Of a DNA stretch of 50,285 bases, positions 11,049-17,849 are shown piece by piece. This DNA is from an uncultured Eubacterium sp. (lineage in GTDB: Bacteria; Bacillota; Clostridia; Lachnospirales; Lachnospiraceae): NCBI GenBank assembly GCA_947642745.1, contig CANRTU010000035.1, positions 1-50,285 of the forward strand, read 5' to 3'. Under the pieces are notes generated by a model. That model did not search any database and was not told the origin of the DNA. It worked only from the letters and a program-made list of their open reading frames with translations. The position numbers and the translations under genes were made by a program. Numbering within the stretch: position 1 is the stretch's first letter; every line of letters begins with the position of its first letter.

Positions 11049-11803
11049 TAATACTCCATATATAAAAGCCGCATCAGTGATTCTAAAATATAAACTACCG
11101 GGAGCTGGGTTGTCAGATTTATTTTGCCCACTTCCGGCAGGGAAAAAGCAACTGGCATATAATAAGCAAAATTCAGATCTGAAAGTCTGGCAACTGTGGA
11201 ATGGTTTGTATTAGTAATACTGATGATTCTGGCTTTTCTTTTTTTATAGTTGTCCGCCTGAAAAATAATTTCGGGCGTCTCTCCGGATACTGACAGGATG
11301 ATTAAAACTGTATCTTCCATATTATTGACCGGCGGCGGATAAAAAGGATCTGTAATAGCCATGGTAGAGATTCCCACACCGGCCAGAATGCGTGCCCCGA
11401 AATCGCACAGATTTCCACTGGTACCAATTCCAAGAAAGAGCACTTTCACCGCTTCCCTGCACATTCTGCACGCCGTTTCCAGTGCGTCCTCCATTTCTTT
11501 GGAATGAATGGATTTGTTCAGAAAATGGACGGCCGGCGCCAGTGATGATAAAAAAAAGCGTGATCCTTCCTTCTCCTTCTGTTCCTCCAGTAATTTCCCT
11601 ATTTTGTATTTTAATTCTGTAAATCCACTAAATCCCATTTTCCGGCAAAACCGGAGAATGGTAGTAGTAGACATCCCTGATTCCCCGGACAGTTCCCTGA
11701 TATTCATCTCCCTTGTCCGCTCCAGATGCTTTGTTACATAATTGTAAACAGAAAACTCGCTTTCATTGAGGGTATGCAGAAGTTCGTATTGAAATAATTC
11801 CAT
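11048..11803 (-). CDS. RpiR/MurR-family regulator, second of a tandem pair
   Basis: A 251-residue transcription factor with an N-terminal helix-turn-helix (about 1-75; IRELSGESGMSTTTILRFCRK) and a C-terminal SIS sugar-phosphate domain (about 110-250; VLFLGIGTSGNLCDFGARI). Such proteins sense phosphosugars and usually control nearby sugar genes. The start at 11803 is preferred over 11821 because AGGAG lies 7 bp before it. The stop codon is TAG, and its G is the first base of repeat copy 2. It sits upstream of the beta-glucoside operon, its probable target, and is paralogous to the next gene. Confidence 0.9.
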   Translation of the reverse strand: MELFQYELLHTLNESEFSVYNYVTKHLERTREMNIRELSGESGMSTTTILRFCRKMGFSGFTELKYKIGKLLEEQKEKEGSRFFLSSLAPAVHFLNKSIHSKEMEDALETACRMCREAVKVLFLGIGTSGNLCDFGARILAGVGISTMAITDPFYPPPVNNMEDTVLIILSVSGETPEIIFQADNYKKRKARIISITNTNHSTVARLSDLNFAYYMPVAFSLPEVGKINLTTQLPVVYILESLMRLLYMEY

Positions 11804-11865
11804 GGCAGTTCTCCTGTTCATACTACTGCGCCTGCAGTTGCTTTAAGGACACGGGGTCCGCAATA

Positions 11866-12600
11866 TCATTGCGAATTCCCGGTACATGCGGCATACAACC
11901 GGCCGGCCAGTGTTTCCAGAATATAAATAACAGGCACCTGGGTTGTGATATTTGTATGATTTGCCATGATCAGTGGTACGTGATAGTAAATATTACAGTC
12001 TGATATTCTGCTAAGCGCAGAACCCGGCGTATTCGTGATAGAAATCAGTCTGCTTCCCCGCAGTTTCATCTGATTGGCCAGATTCAGCGTCTGCCGGGTA
12101 ACGCCAGACACCGATAACGCAATCGTAACCGCTCCGTCCATTTCCTGCAGAATGGGCAGCCAGGGATCGTCCACAAACAGACTGAACCATCCTACATTTG
12201 AGAAAAATCTTGCCCCATATTTACCGAGTATTCCAGAAGAACCCACGCCAATAAAAATTATCCTCTGGGAAGCGGACAGCAGCTGGAATGCTTTTTCGAT
12301 ACTTTTCTCAAAATCTCCGGAATCTATATAAGAAGCAAAGGATTTAAATGCGGTCCTTTCCGTCACTTTCAGAGGATCTGAGTCTTTTTGCAAATATTCT
12401 TTGTAACACAGCTTAAAGTGACTGTAACCGTCACAACCTGCCTTTTTGCAGAACCGTTGCACCGTAGCCGTGGAAACATGGGCCTCATCCGCCAGTTCTT
12501 TAATGGTAATATGAGCGATATGCTCTTTGTGTCTGATGATACAGTTGTAAATAGATAATTCCAGATCATTAAAATCTGCCAGCATCTCCTGTGAAAACAT
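11866..12600 (-). CDS. RpiR/MurR-family regulator, first of a tandem pair
   Basis: A 244-residue protein with the same domain order as its neighbour: helix-turn-helix (IKELADEAHVSTATVQRFCKK) and SIS domain (IIFIGVGSSGILGKYGARFF). The start at 12600 has AGGAGGATATT upstream; the 19-codon extension has no ribosome binding site. The gap to the second regulator is about 60 bp, so they are probably co-transcribed. The two share the motif order but are well diverged, suggesting different ligands or a heteromer. A link to the PTS operon is inferred from position only. Confidence 0.9.
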   Translation of the reverse strand: MFSQEMLADFNDLELSIYNCIIRHKEHIAHITIKELADEAHVSTATVQRFCKKAGCDGYSHFKLCYKEYLQKDSDPLKVTERTAFKSFASYIDSGDFEKSIEKAFQLLSASQRIIFIGVGSSGILGKYGARFFSNVGWFSLFVDDPWLPILQEMDGAVTIALSVSGVTRQTLNLANQMKLRGSRLISITNTPGSALSRISDCNIYYHVPLIMANHTNITTQVPVIYILETLAGRLYAACTGNSQ

Positions 12601-12739
12601 AATATCCTCCTGTAAATTCCATGTCCCGCACATACCTGTTATCCTGACATTTTTCACACATGTTTTTTGTATCGTGTTTCCTAAAATATATCATAAATTA
12701 CAACAATATTCTATTACTTTTTAAACTTCCCTTCCCTGA

Positions 12740-12787
12740 TGCGTGTCTGAAAAATACTTTCCGTGAAATATACCCTGAAGGGTATCC
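12740..12787. repeat. Truncated left end of the palindromic element
   Basis: TGCGTGTCTGAAAAATAC, then TTTCCGTGAAATATACCC and AAGGGTA, matches the left 45 bp of the full elements but has no right end. It is directly joined to the terminator-cassette array, which may have replaced the rest. Confidence 0.6.
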
Positions 12788-12800
12788 CCGGATGGACTCC

Positions 12801-13194
12801 ATAAAAAAGAATCCTGCTTTGCAGGATTCCCCGCCTGCGGCGGATCGCTTTAGCGATATATTTCCTCTCCGCCGCAGTGCGATCCCGCCCGGAGGGCTTT
12901 TTGTGATATAGGAAATCCGGAGGAATTTCCTATATCATAAAAAAGTATCCGGCGACGCCGGATACTCCGCTTGCGGCGGACTGCCCCCGGCAGCATCTTC
13001 CCCTCCGACGCTGGACGATCCCCCCAGAAAGGGATTTTATCTTATAGAACGCTCTTTTCTATAAGATAAAAAAGTATCCGGCACAGCCGGATACTCCGCC
13101 TGCGGCGGGCTGCCTCTGGCAGCATTTCCCTCTCCGACGCATGGCGATCCTCCCAGAGGGTTTTTATCTTACAGGACGCTCTTTCCTATAAGAT
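12801..13194 (-). repeat. Tandem array of three terminator-like cassettes
   Basis: Three units of about 110-140 bp share one architecture, each bounded by ATAAAAAAG. The parts are a terminator hairpin, a GC-rich CCGCCTGCGGCGG palindrome, a variable small hairpin, a CCTCCGACGC...CCTCCC segment, and a 12-15-bp AT-rich stem ending in ATAAAAAAG. The terminator hairpins are AATCCTGC/GCAGGATT at 12810-12828, TATCCGGC/GCCGGATA at 12946-12964, and the same at 13075-13093. The AT-rich stem differs in sequence between units yet stays paired (TGATATAGGAAAT at 12904-12937; TTTTATCTTATAG at 13035-13071). Each hairpin is followed by a U-run when read on the minus strand. The region 12601-13230 has no protein gene that I can support. 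Confidence 0.8.
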
Positions 13195-13221
13195 AAAAAA
13201 GACAGGGCTTTCGCCCTGTCT
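13195..13221 (-). terminator. Terminator of the sigma/anti-sigma operon
   Basis: AGACAGGGC pairs with GCCCTGTCT around TTTC, followed on the minus strand by six U residues. It lies 10 bp beyond the stop of the anti-sigma-like gene and abuts the cassette array. Confidence 0.9.
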
Positions 13222-13230
13222 GAAAATATG

Positions 13231-13833
13231 CTATTTTATAAGCGTATACTGCCGCGCATTTTCCGGCGTTTCTATTGTGCCCGTATAACCGCCCTCTTTA
13301 TTGATTTCATAATACATTATATTTTCACCCTCTTTTATGGCAATCCGGCAGACACCCTTTTCATCAAAGCGGCTGGTGATATCCACCTTTTTCTGCTCAC
13401 TGGCGCAATAAAAGAATATTTTACCCAAATCATCAAAGATAACCTCATCCCCGATGATATCCAGCACTTCCTGTGCGGTAGCCGGGCGCTCGTTTCCCTG
13501 GTCGTCGATTTCCACTCCGCCAGCCATAAATTCCTGAGACCTGCCCTCTGTATCAGTATACGAGTATTTATAACTGTTGTCTCCCTGTTTCTCCACATTC
13601 ATCTGCGTCTCCTGTCCACGGAACCAGACCGTGAGCTTTTCCTGTATGCCGCCCAGATCCGCCGCATAGGCCGCTGTCATACTGCCTGACACAATAAAGA
13701 CTGTCGCCGCTGCCGCCACTACTTTTTTCATATATTTATTTTTTCTTTTTTCCATGATCTCTTCCTCCATTAAGCTATTGCCAGAAGCATGTAAAGCAGA
13801 AAATGTCCGTTTATATTTTTCTTTATTCGTCAT
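13231..13833 (-). CDS. Putative anti-sigma factor or sigma-linked exported protein
   Basis: A 200-residue protein whose start overlaps the end of the ECF sigma gene by 11 bp, so translation is probably coupled; AGGAGG precedes it. Residues 1-35 are charged and cytoplasmic (MTNKEKYKRTFSALHASGN resembles the short sigma-binding helix in Firmicutes anti-sigma proteins). Residues 38-58 form one hydrophobic segment ending in AYAAD, so it could be either a membrane anchor or a cleaved signal peptide. Residues 60-200 are an outside domain (KLTVWFRGQETQMNV onward) of no family I recognise. Function as an anti-sigma factor is inferred from position and topology. Confidence 0.75.
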   Translation of the reverse strand: MTNKEKYKRTFSALHASGNSLMEEEIMEKRKNKYMKKVVAAAATVFIVSGSMTAAYAADLGGIQEKLTVWFRGQETQMNVEKQGDNSYKYSYTDTEGRSQEFMAGGVEIDDQGNERPATAQEVLDIIGDEVIFDDLGKIFFYCASEQKKVDITSRFDEKGVCRIAIKEGENIMYYEINKEGGYTGTIETPENARQYTLIK

Positions 13834-14305
13834 AATTCCATTCCTCCTTTAATACTTCCCTGAGCATTTTCCGTCCCCGCATCAGCCGGACTTTGATAGT
13901 ATTTTCCGTCAGCCTCAGAGTTTTGGCTATTTCACGGATGGAAAAGTCCTCGTAATAATACAGGTGGATCACAATCCGGTATTTGTCCGGCAGATTCATG
14001 ACTGTCTCAAACAGCTCCCCATCTTCCGGCGTCTCAAAAACCAGCGTCTCCATATATTCCTCCAGCGGTACTTTGTGCTGCCGCCAGAACGAATGATTTA
14101 TATTTTTCGCCTTATTAATTGCCACCCGTATCAGCCAGGAACGGATATGCTGCTCATTGTCAAAATTTTTTCCTGATAAATAATACTGCAGAAACGTTTC
14201 CTGTACAATATCGTCTGCGTCTGCGGCGTTTTTGCACATATGAAACGCCACGGCAAACAGATTGTCACGATAACGTTCTATAAGTTCATTCACTGACTGT
14301 TTCAT
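13823..14305 (-). CDS. ECF-type RNA polymerase sigma factor
   Basis: A 160-residue sigma-70 family protein containing only regions 2 and 4. Region 2 (about 5-70) has the core-binding stretch DADDIVQETFLQYY and the -10-reading segment HIRSWLIRVAINKAKN. Region 4 (about 105-155) has LPDKYRIVIHLYYYEDFS then IREIAKTLRLTENTIK. The family redirects RNA polymerase to envelope-stress genes. It overlaps the anti-sigma-like gene. Upstream, GTAACCTTTT (minus strand, 14370-14379) resembles an ECF -35 element and may reflect autoregulation, but this is weak. Confidence 0.93.
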   Translation of the reverse strand: MKQSVNELIERYRDNLFAVAFHMCKNAADADDIVQETFLQYYLSGKNFDNEQHIRSWLIRVAINKAKNINHSFWRQHKVPLEEYMETLVFETPEDGELFETVMNLPDKYRIVIHLYYYEDFSIREIAKTLRLTENTIKVRLMRGRKMLREVLKEEWNYDE

Positions 14306-14420
14306 GAGAGATCCTCATTTTCTATGATACTGAAAAGGCCCTTTCACTAACAATACAAATGAGAATTGGAAAAGGTTACAGAAAAATGAAAAAAATTTAT
14401 ATTTTATGCGTCTCCCACAG

Positions 14421-14456
14421 AAAACGGGCCGTTACATTTCTGTAACGGCCCGTTTT
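14421..14456. terminator. Strong hairpin terminator after the FliD-like gene
   Basis: AAAACGGGCCGTTACA pairs perfectly with TGTAACGGCCCGTTTT (16 bp, 4-nt loop). It lies 134 bp past the stop of the FliD-like gene and before the ECF sigma gene, separating the two units. The rest of 14306-14589 shows no gene. Confidence 0.85.
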
Positions 14457-14589
14457 CACTGATCCATCTGCTGTTCCTGACTCAGACATTATCCGGTTGT
14501 GCGGATACATCCATGGAACATATTTTCCGGAAGGACGATGACGCTGCCCTTCCGGATACATCCCGCAGAAAACGGTTTTCAGATACGTT

Positions 14590-15363
14590 CTAGAAAAAGC
14601 TGTCCAGCATGGAGCCTGCGGAATAAGTAGAACTGTAACTGCCTGCCTTTGTATACGTATTGGATCTGGAAGTCTCGTTTCCTGTTTTGTATCCGATCAT
14701 GGAAGCCTGTGATTTAATATTATTGGCGTATGACCCGGAACCGTGGAATAAAGACTTTACCTTATTCATATCCGCACTTTTAAATTTTTCTTCATCAATC
14801 GAGAGACGATAATCACTGCCGATGGTAATTCCAATAGCGCTTAATGCGGAAGCATTTTTCTCCGTATAATTAATCATGTTAATGGCTGATTTTTTAATAC
14901 TGCTTGTGTTCACTCCGTCTGCGGCTTTAATCACTTTATTGTAATCATCCGCAAATGCTTTCACTGCGTCGTAAATCTTATCTGTATCATACCCGCTGGT
15001 AGTCTTGCCGGACTCGTCTGTTTTACTCACTTTTGTAAACATCGTGCCCCGTACCAGTTTGGAAGCGGAATCCTCCAGATCCTCTGTAGCGCTTTTCATT
15101 GTGCTAAGCGTAGAAGCGGAATCCTTCGAAACGGAATTTGATTTTGTCTTTGAATTCCCAAAAGCTTTACGAAATTCTTCTGCGTCTGTTTTGGCAAAAT
15201 ATGTCTTCATCAGCCGCAGGTAACTTCCACTGCTTACCATTTTATAATCAGCAATGGAAGCATTCATGGCGCTCATCGGGGATACTCCTCCACCAGAAGT
15301 CCCTGGCAGACTGGAAAATAATACACTGATTGAATTTGAATCGTATGCTGATATTGCTGCCAT
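14590..15363 (-). CDS. Orphan FliD-like (flagellar cap C-terminal domain) protein
   Basis: A 257-residue protein with no signal peptide and no Cys. The C-terminal half resembles the FliD C-terminal coiled region: YDAVKAFADDYNKVIKA, then SALSAIGITIGSDYRLSIDE and KSLFHGSGSYANNIKSQAS. FliD proteins are normally 450 residues or more and cap the flagellar filament; here the outer domains are missing. The start has AAAGGAG at good spacing. No flagellar structural genes are nearby, although cheV is 5 kb away and a sigma-28-like promoter lies upstream. It could be a flagellar accessory protein encoded away from the main locus, or a secreted protein derived from one. The resemblance is by eye only. 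Confidence 0.6.
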   Translation of the reverse strand: MAAISAYDSNSISVLFSSLPGTSGGGVSPMSAMNASIADYKMVSSGSYLRLMKTYFAKTDAEEFRKAFGNSKTKSNSVSKDSASTLSTMKSATEDLEDSASKLVRGTMFTKVSKTDESGKTTSGYDTDKIYDAVKAFADDYNKVIKAADGVNTSSIKKSAINMINYTEKNASALSAIGITIGSDYRLSIDEEKFKSADMNKVKSLFHGSGSYANNIKSQASMIGYKTGNETSRSNTYTKAGSYSSTYSAGSMLDSFF

Positions 15364-15633
15364 ATTTACTCACTCCTTTGATATAACGGACATCCGTGTC
15401 CTGTTCTGTTTATAATTTATAGTCCCTGCCGCTGTCAGATGGATCATGCTGCGGGACCACAGCTGCCTGTAATAAAACGGCACCCGCACCCCGGACTATG
15501 TCTGAAACATTCAGTTAACTGTTACCGGAATGTGAATAATAGTTTCCACACTCCCGGTTTTACACCCGGAAGACATGATATCAGAAAGGCGTCGTCCGCC
15601 CCGGACATACGATACTCCGGTATCTTATATTAT

Positions 15634-15661
15634 TCATCGGCTGTCCGTATCCGAATCTTTA
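15634..15661 (-). promoter_or_regulatory. Possible sigma-28 (SigD/FliA) promoter
   Basis: On the minus strand, TAAA (15658-15661) and GCCGATGA (15634-15641) are 16 bp apart. This is close to the flagellar consensus TAAA-N15-GCCGATAA. It is about 270 bp upstream of the FliD-like gene; no coding sequence was found in 15364-15690. The long leader weakens the case. Confidence 0.4.
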
Positions 15662-15690
15662 TACCAGACAATCTTCAAAACACAATTGTT

Positions 15691-16365
15691 CTAAATGTTT
15701 TCAATCTGCCAGTCCACCGGCTCCATGCCGTGTTCCCGCAAATAAGTGTTTGCCCGGCTGAAATGTTTACATCCAAAAAATCCCCGGAACGCTGACAGCG
15801 GACTCGGATGAGGAGCCTTTAAAACCAGATGCTCTGGATTGTCCAGTATCCTGCCCTTATTCTGTGCCGGACGTCCCCAGAGCATACAGACCAGCGGACG
15901 GTCCTGTTCATTGACCGCCCTGATAATGGCATCCGTAAAATGCTCCCAGCCCTTTCCCTGATGGGAATTTGCCTGATGGGCACGCACCGTCAGCACCGTA
16001 TTTAACAGCAGCACTCCCTGTTTCGCCCATTTTTCCAGAAAGCCATTATTGGGGATATAACATCCCAGATCGTCCGACAGCTCCTGGTAAATATTCTGCA
16101 AAGACGGCGGTATGGCTTCCCCCGGCAATACGGAAAAACTCAGGCCATGGGCCTGATGATCATTGTGATACGGATCCTGTCCCAGAATCAGTACTTTAAC
16201 TTCCGAAAGGGGTGTTAAATGAAGTGCGTTAAAAATATCTTCCTTTGGCGGAAAGATCTTCTTTGTACTATACTCTTCCTGGATAAATCCGTATAATTCT
16301 TTATAATATGGTTTCCGGAATTCTTCCTGAACTGCGGGAAGCCAGTCGTTTTCAATCATTCCCAT
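15691..16365 (-). CDS. ung: Uracil-DNA glycosylase, family 1
   Basis: A 224-residue enzyme, the typical length for UNG, that excises uracil from DNA. The water-activating motif GQDPYHN carries Asp64, and the uracil-binding loop HPSPLSAFRGFFG carries the conserved His near residue 186. The start at 16365 (MGMIENDW) has AGAGGAAA upstream; the longer frame from 16434 lacks a ribosome binding site. It follows hisF by 78 bp on the same strand and may share its transcript. Confidence 0.97.
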   Translation of the reverse strand: MGMIENDWLPAVQEEFRKPYYKELYGFIQEEYSTKKIFPPKEDIFNALHLTPLSEVKVLILGQDPYHNDHQAHGLSFSVLPGEAIPPSLQNIYQELSDDLGCYIPNNGFLEKWAKQGVLLLNTVLTVRAHQANSHQGKGWEHFTDAIIRAVNEQDRPLVCMLWGRPAQNKGRILDNPEHLVLKAPHPSPLSAFRGFFGCKHFSRANTYLREHGMEPVDWQIENI

Positions 16366-16443
16366 AAAAAGTTTCCTCTTATGTATTACATGTTTATAAT
16401 TGTATTTTCCACAGGCAGAACGCTCCTGCCACATATGTCTTTG

Positions 16444-17226
16444 TCATAACAGTCCGTCTGGTTCCTGTATTCTGACCGCAACTCCCCGGCGGGCCAGATC
16501 ATTTTTCAGATCCATAATCTCCAGCTCTTTAAAATGAAACAAAGAAGCCGCCAGAGCCGCATCGGCTTTTCCACTGGTAAGTACGTCGTAAAAATGCTCT
16601 TTGGTGCCGGCGCCTCCGGAAGCGATGACCGGAATATTTACCAGACCGGCAATCGTCCGGGTAAGCTCCAGATCGTAGCCTGCCTTTGTGCCGTCACAAT
16701 CCATGCTGGTAAGCAGGATTTCCCCGGCTCCCAGCCGTTCGGTACGCATGGCCCACTCCACGGCGTCAATACCCATATCAATCCGGCCGCCGTTTTTGTA
16801 TATATTCCATCCGCTGCCATCCGGCCGCCGTCTGGCGTCAATGGCCGCCACCACGCACTGGCTGCCGAATTTATCCGCCGCCTCGCTGATCAGCTCCGGC
16901 CGGTCGATGGCCGCTGAATTCACGGAAACTTTATCCGCTCCTTCCCTCAGAATCATTCTGAAATCCGCCGTGGTACGGATTCCTCCGCCCACCGTAAAGG
17001 GGATAAATACTTTTTCCGCCACTCTGCGCACCATATCAGCAACCGTGGCCCTGGCGTCGCTCGAAGCGGTGATATCCAGAAATACCAGTTCGTCAGCCCC
17101 GGCTGCGTCGTAGGCAGCGGCAATTTCCACCGGATCACCGGCATCCTGCAGATTTACAAAATTGACGCCCTTTACTACCCGTCCGTTTTTTACATCCAGG
17201 CAGGGAATGATTCGTTTCGTAAACAC
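16444..17226 (-). CDS. hisF: Imidazole glycerol phosphate synthase, cyclase subunit
   Basis: A 260-residue TIM barrel that uses ammonia from HisH to close the imidazole ring in histidine synthesis and releases AICAR. The catalytic acids Asp11 (IIPCLDV) and Asp130 (VAAIDARR) are both present, as are the phosphate-binding loops TVGGGIR and SGGAGT. Translation starts at GTG, with GGGAGG about 10 bp before it, 3 bp after the hisH stop. The rest of the histidine operon is not in the window, so hisHF are split off from it. Confidence 0.97.
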   Translation of the reverse strand: MFTKRIIPCLDVKNGRVVKGVNFVNLQDAGDPVEIAAAYDAAGADELVFLDITASSDARATVADMVRRVAEKVFIPFTVGGGIRTTADFRMILREGADKVSVNSAAIDRPELISEAADKFGSQCVVAAIDARRRPDGSGWNIYKNGGRIDMGIDAVEWAMRTERLGAGEILLTSMDCDGTKAGYDLELTRTIAGLVNIPVIASGGAGTKEHFYDVLTSGKADAALAASLFHFKELEIMDLKNDLARRGVAVRIQEPDGLL

Positions 17227-17229
17227 CGC

Positions 17230-17847
17230 TTATACACCTCCCGGAATTTTTGTAAAATTATACAGGATTCTCAGTCCCACCCTGCTGCTTTTTTCCGGAT
17301 GAAACTGACAGGCAAAAATCCGGCCCTGTTCCACGGAAGCATGTATGTCTGCGCCATACTCCGCCACTGCCGTGACAATCCCCGGATCTTCAGCCCGCAG
17401 ATAATAGGAATGAACGAAATACACATACGGCTGGTCCGGCAGGCCGTCAAAAAGCCTGCCGTTATTTTGCAGCGTCAGCGAATTCCAGCCGATATGGGGG
17501 ATTTTAAGCCCGGACTCTTTCGGCAGCCTGACGATTCTGCCCCGGAGAATCCCCAGCCCTTCCACGCCGTCGCATTCCTCACTGCCCTCAAATAACAGCT
17601 GAAGCCCCAGACAGATACCCAGAAATGGCACACCGGACCGGATCACTTCACTGATTACTTTATGCAGCTCATACTTTTTCATCTGGTCCATGGCCGTCCC
17701 AAAAGATCCGACCCCCGGCAGAATCACCCGGTCCGCCTGTTGTACCGTATGAAAATCCCTGGTAATGACCGCTTCTTCCCCCAGCTGTTCCAGCGCTTTT
17801 TTCACACTTTTCAGGTTCCCCGCATCATAATCCAATATCGCAACCAT
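17230..17847 (-). CDS. hisH: Imidazole glycerol phosphate synthase, glutamine amidotransferase subunit
   Basis: A 205-residue class I amidotransferase that hydrolyses glutamine and channels ammonia to HisF. The catalytic triad is visible: Cys79 in LGICLG, and His183 and Glu185 in FHPEKS. The oxyanion region LPGVGSFG is intact. It begins 2 bp after the stop of the acidic membrane protein gene and ends 3 bp before hisF. Its own ribosome binding site is weak, so coupling to the upstream gene is likely. Confidence 0.97.
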   Translation of the reverse strand: MVAILDYDAGNLKSVKKALEQLGEEAVITRDFHTVQQADRVILPGVGSFGTAMDQMKKYELHKVISEVIRSGVPFLGICLGLQLLFEGSEECDGVEGLGILRGRIVRLPKESGLKIPHIGWNSLTLQNNGRLFDGLPDQPYVYFVHSYYLRAEDPGIVTAVAEYGADIHASVEQGRIFACQFHPEKSSRVGLRILYNFTKIPGGV

Positions 17848-17849
17848 AT

